The position numbers and the translations under genes were made by a program. Positions 59,345 to 64,000 of a stretch of 64,000 nucleotides of DNA are shown here, in pieces. The stretch's first letter is position 1, and each line of letters starts with the position of its first letter. Location of the stretch: positions 127,192,197 to 127,256,196 of the forward strand of contig CM076190.1 in NCBI GenBank assembly GCA_038277395.1, written 5' to 3'. The notes under the pieces were generated by a model. It ran no database searches, had not been told where the DNA came from, and saw only the letters and a list, made by a program, of their open reading frames with translations. The stretch is from Dryocosmus kuriphilus (lineage: Eukaryota > Arthropoda > Insecta > Hymenoptera > Cynipidae).

Positions 59345-59778
59345 CTAGTAGTAGTAGTTTATTTTTGCAAGAAGATAGCTGGAAATCCTATTGACGGACT
59401 GAGTGTAGGACTCGGCCTAAAAAACGGCCATATCCACTGAAACCACTTCCTCCTTCTTGCCAACCCATGGACTCGGAATCCGCTTTCGCATTACTTCAGG
59501 CATATGGGTTTATGTCACCGTGCTTCGGCGTCCTCCTGTTCCTGCCTGATCTTATCGTGCAGCTTCTCGAGGCCTCCTCTTCGGGGCCACCTCTTTGAAA
59601 GGCACACATCTCGATGTCCCCGGAAGATTATTAGTTCGGGGCTTCTCCTCCTTAGCAGCAGTCTGGCGGTCCACCTACCTCTACTCTCGCTGTTTCACCG
59701 TCTTTCATATTCTTGGACCGACGTGGTCCTCTCCTGCTTCGCAAGTCCTTTCCTTATACCTGTTCTCTTGGCCTCGTA

Positions 59779-61050
59779 CAGTCTGTTCAACAAAAAAGGA
59801 ATCGCGATTATTCATAAATCATAAAAGATATTTAATTTTTCCTTTTTTTTCTTTAAATTAAAGTTCACTAAAAGGGCTATGGCGAGAATATTCGTTATTT
59901 TCAGTATCGCTCGAACTGTCGTAGAGAGGACATGTAAATCGAAATGTCTGCTGCGTACGAGAAAAGGTTTGAAGCTGTCTTCTTGTGCTCACATCCGCTG
60001 GGTCCAAAAATGAAGCAAGCTGTAGGTGCAAAATATATAAGAAGGTCGAAAAAGTTTGTGCAAAAGTGGGTACAACGTTTTAAAGAAACAAAACGTGTCG
60101 ATGATTTGCCTGGAAGAGACAGTTCTCGAGGAATGATGCCAAAGGAGGAAAAAGTCATCGTCTAGTTGTTTACGAGTATCCGCACTCTAAAATTGTGTCA
60201 AGCTAAGAATAGGATTGCTAAAAAGGGACTAGAACACAGCATTCACACTATTCGAGACAGTTTAGACAAGGCTGAAGTACAGTACCCTACGACGACACAA
60301 AAACCACGGCTTTCGGAAACCCACATGACTAAACGCAAGGCGTGCGCTGCAGAAAATATTGACCGTGACTGGTCAAATGTTATGTTTTCTGATGAAACGT
60401 TATTCTGGGCATGGGTTCCCGTAAAACATACCTGGTCTACCGCTAATGAGCATTTCGTCCAGCGAATCGTAAAGCACCCCATAAAAATTCATGTTTGGGG
60501 ATGCTTTTATAAGGGTTGTTTTTGTTGTTTGGAGCTTTTTACAGAGAATTTGAATGCTCAAAAAATGCTCCAAATTTATCAGCGTGGTCTTTTGAGATCA
60601 GTAAAGAAATTCTTTGTATCTCAAAGTGAAGATTGGGTCTTGCAAGAAGATAATGACCCTAAGCATCGCAGTCGCCTCTGCACCTCGTGGAAACTGGAAC
60701 ATGGCGTCGAGCCAACGGATTGGCCTTCACAGTCTCCCGATGCCGACCCAATTGAGAATGTTTGGTCAGTCATGAAGAGAAAGCTTGCAGGGAAGCGGGT
60801 GTTCACCCTGAAACAGCTCTCTCTTCATATTAGAGAAATATGGAGGTCACATCCCATTGAATATGCCGAATCCCTTGTCGAAACATGCCTAGGAGGTGCC
60901 AAGCTATTTTGGATACTGACGGAGATTGGACGACGTATTAAGTAAGTTCGCCGTAGCCCTTTTAGTGATATTTAATTTAAAAAAAAAGAGAAATTAAATA
61001 TCCTTTATGGTTTACGAATAATCGCGATTTCTTTTTTGTTGAACAAACTG
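59779..61050 (+). mobile_element. Tc1-like DNA transposon, 1,272 bp, TA target duplication
   Basis: Ends CAGTCTGTTCAACAAAAAAG and, inverted, CAGTTTGTTCAACAAAAAAG, flanked by TA (59777-59778 and 61051-61052). The terminal inverted repeats are long: 59779-59885 and 60948-61050, similar throughout with a few substitutions. One transposase gene inside, with one stop. Nested in the R1-like LINE. Confidence 0.92.
59944..60945 (+). pseudogene. Tc1-family DD34E transposase with a single in-frame TAG
   Basis: A single reading frame from ATG at 59944 to TAA at 60943-60945, about 333 codons, the usual size, broken only by TAG at 60163-60165. N-terminal helix-turn-helix DNA-binding part (KRFEAVFLCSHPLGPKMKQA; RSKKFVQKWVQRF) precedes the stop. 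The catalytic part is complete: SDET (first Asp), EDNDPKH (second Asp), SPDADPIENVW (Glu), with exactly 34 residues between the second Asp and Glu, the DD34E signature of Tc1 elements. Without the stop it would cut and paste the element at TA sites. One stop and no frameshift suggest fairly recent decay. Confidence 0.88.
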
Positions 61051-62345
61051 TAAATCATCTTCCTTTTATTCGCTAGTAGATTTATCGGAATAGTGCCCGA
61101 GATGATCTGTTGGATCCAACACTGTCCTATACGCGCTCGATACTTTGAGAGCTCCCCTCCTTTGCACAGATACCAATTTGTCGCCGTATTTATTCACTTT
61201 GAGTTCATTTGCCCATAACTCTGCTCCATAGAGCATTATGTATTGAGCTATACTCATGAGGATACTTCTTTTGCAACTCCTCGGTCCTGCTATGTTTGGC
61301 TTGAGCCTTAATAGCATAAATACCATGATTGCTGTCTTCTCAGCTGCTCTACAGATCTGGGTCCAGAAGTTAAGTTTTTTATCGACCATTGCTTCTAATT
61401 ATTTGAGTGCTTGAACGGTCTCAATATTGTGGATCACCCTTAGGTACGCTGGCACCCCGAACCGAGATGCTCGAGTGCATCGAAAATGTCAACCCATCTT
61501 GCTGAATTGAAGGCATTCCTCACATCGAGGGTAGCTAATACGTCGCTATCGCGTGTCCTGTGATTCCTCTCCCATGCCTTTTCCGCTATCTCGATGACCT
61601 TCTGGATGGCACCTTTCGTTGAGCGCTTTTCGCAGAACCCGTATAGCCTGTCTGGCAAGCCATCTGCTGAAGAGATGGTCAACCGCAGTCTCGCCCTCAG
61701 CATCTTTTCGTAGACGCTTCCACCAGCATCAGCCTCTGCAACTTTGACCCCCGCCCAAAGATTCCTTCTAGGAGGCATGCATTGTACATATTGAGTAACA
61801 TGTACGGGCATTCTTTCGCGATTATCTTTACGACCTCCACGGGTATCCCGTTAGGGACTGGCACTTTGCGGTTGCCTAAAGAGAAAACCGCCTCGCGAAG
61901 CTCCTCCTTTCTGAACACTGGGATATCTTCTTCATCCACGGGTATTTCTACGTATTTCTCTTTCTGATTTTTCTGGAAATAGAGCCCCCACAACCCACTC
62001 CATGAGTTGGGAGTCACGTGGTGTTTCCGGGATATGTCCTCCAATCCGGCGTGTGATTATCTTGTAGTCTCATCACCAGCGGTCCTCGTTCACTTCCTGT
62101 CGTACACAAGTCCATCCGCTTTCTTTGCTGGACTTGATGGACCTTGAGAGATTTTTCTTGACCAGCAAGTACAGTGCTGCTGCAGCAGTTTTCTCGCTTC
62201 ATTCCACGTTTCTCTGTGCCTTTCTTCGCAGAAAAGAGGCTCCTCTCTGGAGCTCAGCAATCTCTTCGTTCCACCAATGCACAGGGCGTTGTCATCGGTT
62301 CCTGTCTCTCCTCGGCATTGCTGCACTGCACGCATCAGAGTAGCA

Positions 62346-62470
62346 GCAGCAGTCGTAGCAGTTTCTTCTTTACAAGAGGAGGTGGAAATCCTATTTACGA
62401 ACTGAGTGTAGGACTCGGCTTAAAAAATGGCAATACACACTAAAACCACCTCCTCTTTCTTGCTTTCCTC
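62346..62470 (-). mobile_element. 3' stub of a second copy of the R1-like LINE
   Basis: About 120 bp here match 59360-59460 in the same orientation: GGAAATCCTATT, ACTGAGTGTAGGACTCGGC, CACCTCCTCTTTCTTGC and a CTG/CTA-type tail. It is a heavily 5'-truncated copy directly upstream (minus strand) of the longer copy, so the two are head to tail. Confidence 0.7.
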
Positions 62471-63660
62471 TTTCCTGATTAAATGAGCGATTTCGATGCG
62501 AATAAAACATCGCATCAATAAATTTCTTTGATTTATTAAAATCTGATAAGGTACATCGAGGTACATTCGGTACCTTATTCCATTGAATGCGACGGACATT
62601 GAGTTTCGTAATGCCAGATACATGTCGGAAATAGTTTCTTGGGGAATCGGAGCACCAGATCGAATTCACTCCTTTAACCAGTACGTTATAAAATTTGCAT
62701 CATGCTTTTCTGGGTACATGGAAACAACTGGAATTATTAAACCCGCTATAGGGATCACTCCAACATAACAAAAAATTGGTACAGTCTTCCCATCAGGCCT
62801 CTTCATCACTTTAACAATACCTCCAATTGTATTGAAGCTCTCAGGCAGGTTCGGATTTTTTAAAATCCTTCTTTAAATAAATCTAATTGCTGCAGAGACC
62901 AAACGAATACACAAACTTTAACCAGTCCAATATCTCTAATTGTTCCTTTGAATTCCGGATCATACATTAAATCTTTTAGTATCGAATTGGATCCGTTGAA
63001 GAGTTCCGCAAGCCTAATTGTTCGTTTATTGCTTCCTATGGTTTTTCTTACGCAAAACTGAAAGTTTAGGTAGGTCTGCCGATTTGAGGTCAACGTATGT
63101 AATTTTTTTTCTGCAGACACAAATCTCCAAGCGTTAGATTTCATGAGTAAAGGAACTTTCTTGTGTATTCTCAAGCAGTACTTTTCATTTGTCTTTTCCT
63201 TGAATGGTAGACGTTGTTAGTGTACCTTGTTTTGATGTTTATTGTTATTGAATGCTCAGATGAAGACTTATGAACACAGTGCCCAATCAATATATTACCA
63301 TATTCTCTGCATTCACATTGTAACCTTAAAAAGACGCCACTCTTAGTTACTTTTGAGCTGTTAAATGCAACGGGGCAAGGAACTTGTTTAGACTTCTAAA
63401 GCGCCTCATACACAGCATTGGTCCGATCCTGTTGTAATATATCATAATTTTTTTTTCGCAAATCCTTTATCTTGACACACGATACCAATTGGTTCTAAAT
63501 GTTTCCAAGTTTCATATTCTATTATAATATTTGCCTCAAAATCCAGAAATTTTTTCCCAATTTCAGTCAATTGAATGTTGTTATAGTCCTCATCGATACT
63601 TTCAGTCTCGTCGCTTGAAACATCTTCTAGACAAATTGTTAAGCCTTTGTTTACTAACAA
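62471..63660 (-). pseudogene. MULE-like transposase relic, several frames
   Basis: Minus-strand pieces: 63660-63442, 63174-62860, about 62845-62666 and 62669-62420. The third piece has a TIGGIVKVMKRPDGK block followed by MYPEKHDANFITYWLKE; the fourth reads APIPQETISDMYLALRNS in a neighbouring frame, after a stop. These blocks recall a Mutator-like (MULE) DDE transposase family in animals, in which the first block is DATG; here the Asp is Asn. The assignment is from memory of motif shape and tentative. The 5' part (acidic; SSDETESIDEDYNN) is unrecognised. It ends where the LINE stub starts. Confidence 0.45.
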
Positions 63661-63719
63661 TCACTCCAATATTTTGTCCCGATTTTGCTTTACCTTGCAT
63701 ACAAATTAGGTAGATAAAT

Positions 63720-64000
63720 TTTTTTCTCTAGTTCATGTATCCTCTAAAAATAAAAAAAAATTAGTTCAGTAAAATAGAGCAATATATTCGTAACATCTAC
63801 AACTTAAGGAAATCAAATTCATCTAAAATTGGATTAAAAATATGGAAGCCTACATGAAAAGGGCCCTTATTAAGTTTAATTGCGAATGTTTGAGATTAAT
63901 ATATTTTTTTTTTGAAATCATCCTTAGCGGAGAGTTGGGTAGTACCGGCCACTTAGGCTTTTTGGTTATTAACTTGGGTAATAGTGATTAAAATATAAAT
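63720..64000. other. No feature recognised at the right edge
   Basis: AT-rich with T- and A-runs; no frame or repeat structure that I can support. Confidence 0.5.

Larger units (their letters stand above)
59500..62340 (-). pseudogene. R1-like LINE ORF2 reverse transcriptase, broken
   Basis: Pieces on the minus strand: 62335-62090 (pre-RT region), 62044-61697 (RT start, with the degenerate GNRKVPVPNGIPVEVVK), 61811-61440 (KRSTKGAIQKVIEI and LDVRNAFNSARW, RT motif A), 61389-61066 (post-RT region, YIMLYGAELWA), then after the transposon the C-terminal part at about 59776-59500. Near 61440 the sequence jumps from just after motif A to the region after the active site, so the FADD-type catalytic block (about 150 residues) is deleted. 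R1 affinity is from these motifs; no 28S rDNA is nearby. Confidence 0.72.
59345..62345 (-). mobile_element. Degenerate R1-like LINE, interrupted by a Tc1-like transposon
   Basis: Minus-strand LINE, 5'-truncated just before the reverse transcriptase. It reads from about 62340 to 61053, is interrupted by the 1,272-bp transposon, and resumes at 59778 to its 3' UTR and a CTA-rich tail at about 59345. Reading across the transposon with one TA retained restores a continuous frame, so the LINE was there first. ORF2 also carries several frameshifts and a deletion. Confidence 0.78.

Noticed and set aside
59504..59861. Two overlapping plus-strand frames of about 90-105 codons
   Set aside because: They are antisense to the C-terminal part of the R1-like LINE ORF2.

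Overview
The window looks like an insect nuclear genome, most plausibly hymenopteran. Coding DNA is AT-rich, genes have introns, and the elements present are an errantivirus-type LTR element, LINEs of kinds I associate with ant and wasp genomes, and a Tc1-like transposon. The taxon is my inference; no rRNA, tRNA, CRISPR array or bacterial-type operon was seen.

Layout. (1) Positions 1-34274 and 42474-48557 are one tandem satellite array, about 51 monomers of mostly 787-812 bp, all in the same orientation. Each monomer carries a diverged internal duplication at a fixed 155-bp offset, two palindromes, a 7-bp-arm hairpin and a variable CAA/CGA tract. Monomers are arranged locally in higher-order blocks (trimer of about 2.39 kb, dimer of about 1.59 kb). 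(2) At 34275-42468 an 8.2-kb errantivirus-type (Ty3/Gypsy) element sits inside one monomer, with identical 306-bp LTRs and a perfect 5-bp target duplication. Gag and Pol are linked by a textbook -1 frameshift signal (U UUA AAC plus a 7-bp GC-rich stem). Pol has protease, reverse transcriptase and RNase H but no integrase. In its place is a tail of about 420 residues, highly charged, with two AT-hooks. A fusion-type Env follows, with no start codon of its own. (3) At 48688-51118 a 5'-truncated LINE lies just outside the satellite edge. (4) At 51769-55867 there is one believable host gene: two exons, a TATA box and a signal peptide, encoding a secreted protein of about 159 residues. Its 3.3-kb intron holds an 843-bp terminal-inverted-repeat element and an internally deleted LINE that kept ORF1 but almost no ORF2. 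(5) From 56 to 64 kb lies a transposon graveyard: a small palindrome-bounded element with a poly-C tract, a Gypsy polymerase relic, an R1-like LINE interrupted by a Tc1-like transposon that has one in-frame stop, a second 3' stub of the same LINE, and a MULE-like transposase relic.

How the parts relate. Almost everything is selfish DNA nested in selfish DNA. The satellite appears to have evolved by unequal exchange and segmental duplication. The young LTR element landed in the satellite hairpin and, lacking integrase, was probably mobilised in trans. The host gene survives two insertions in its intron, one ending only 29 bp from its splice acceptor.
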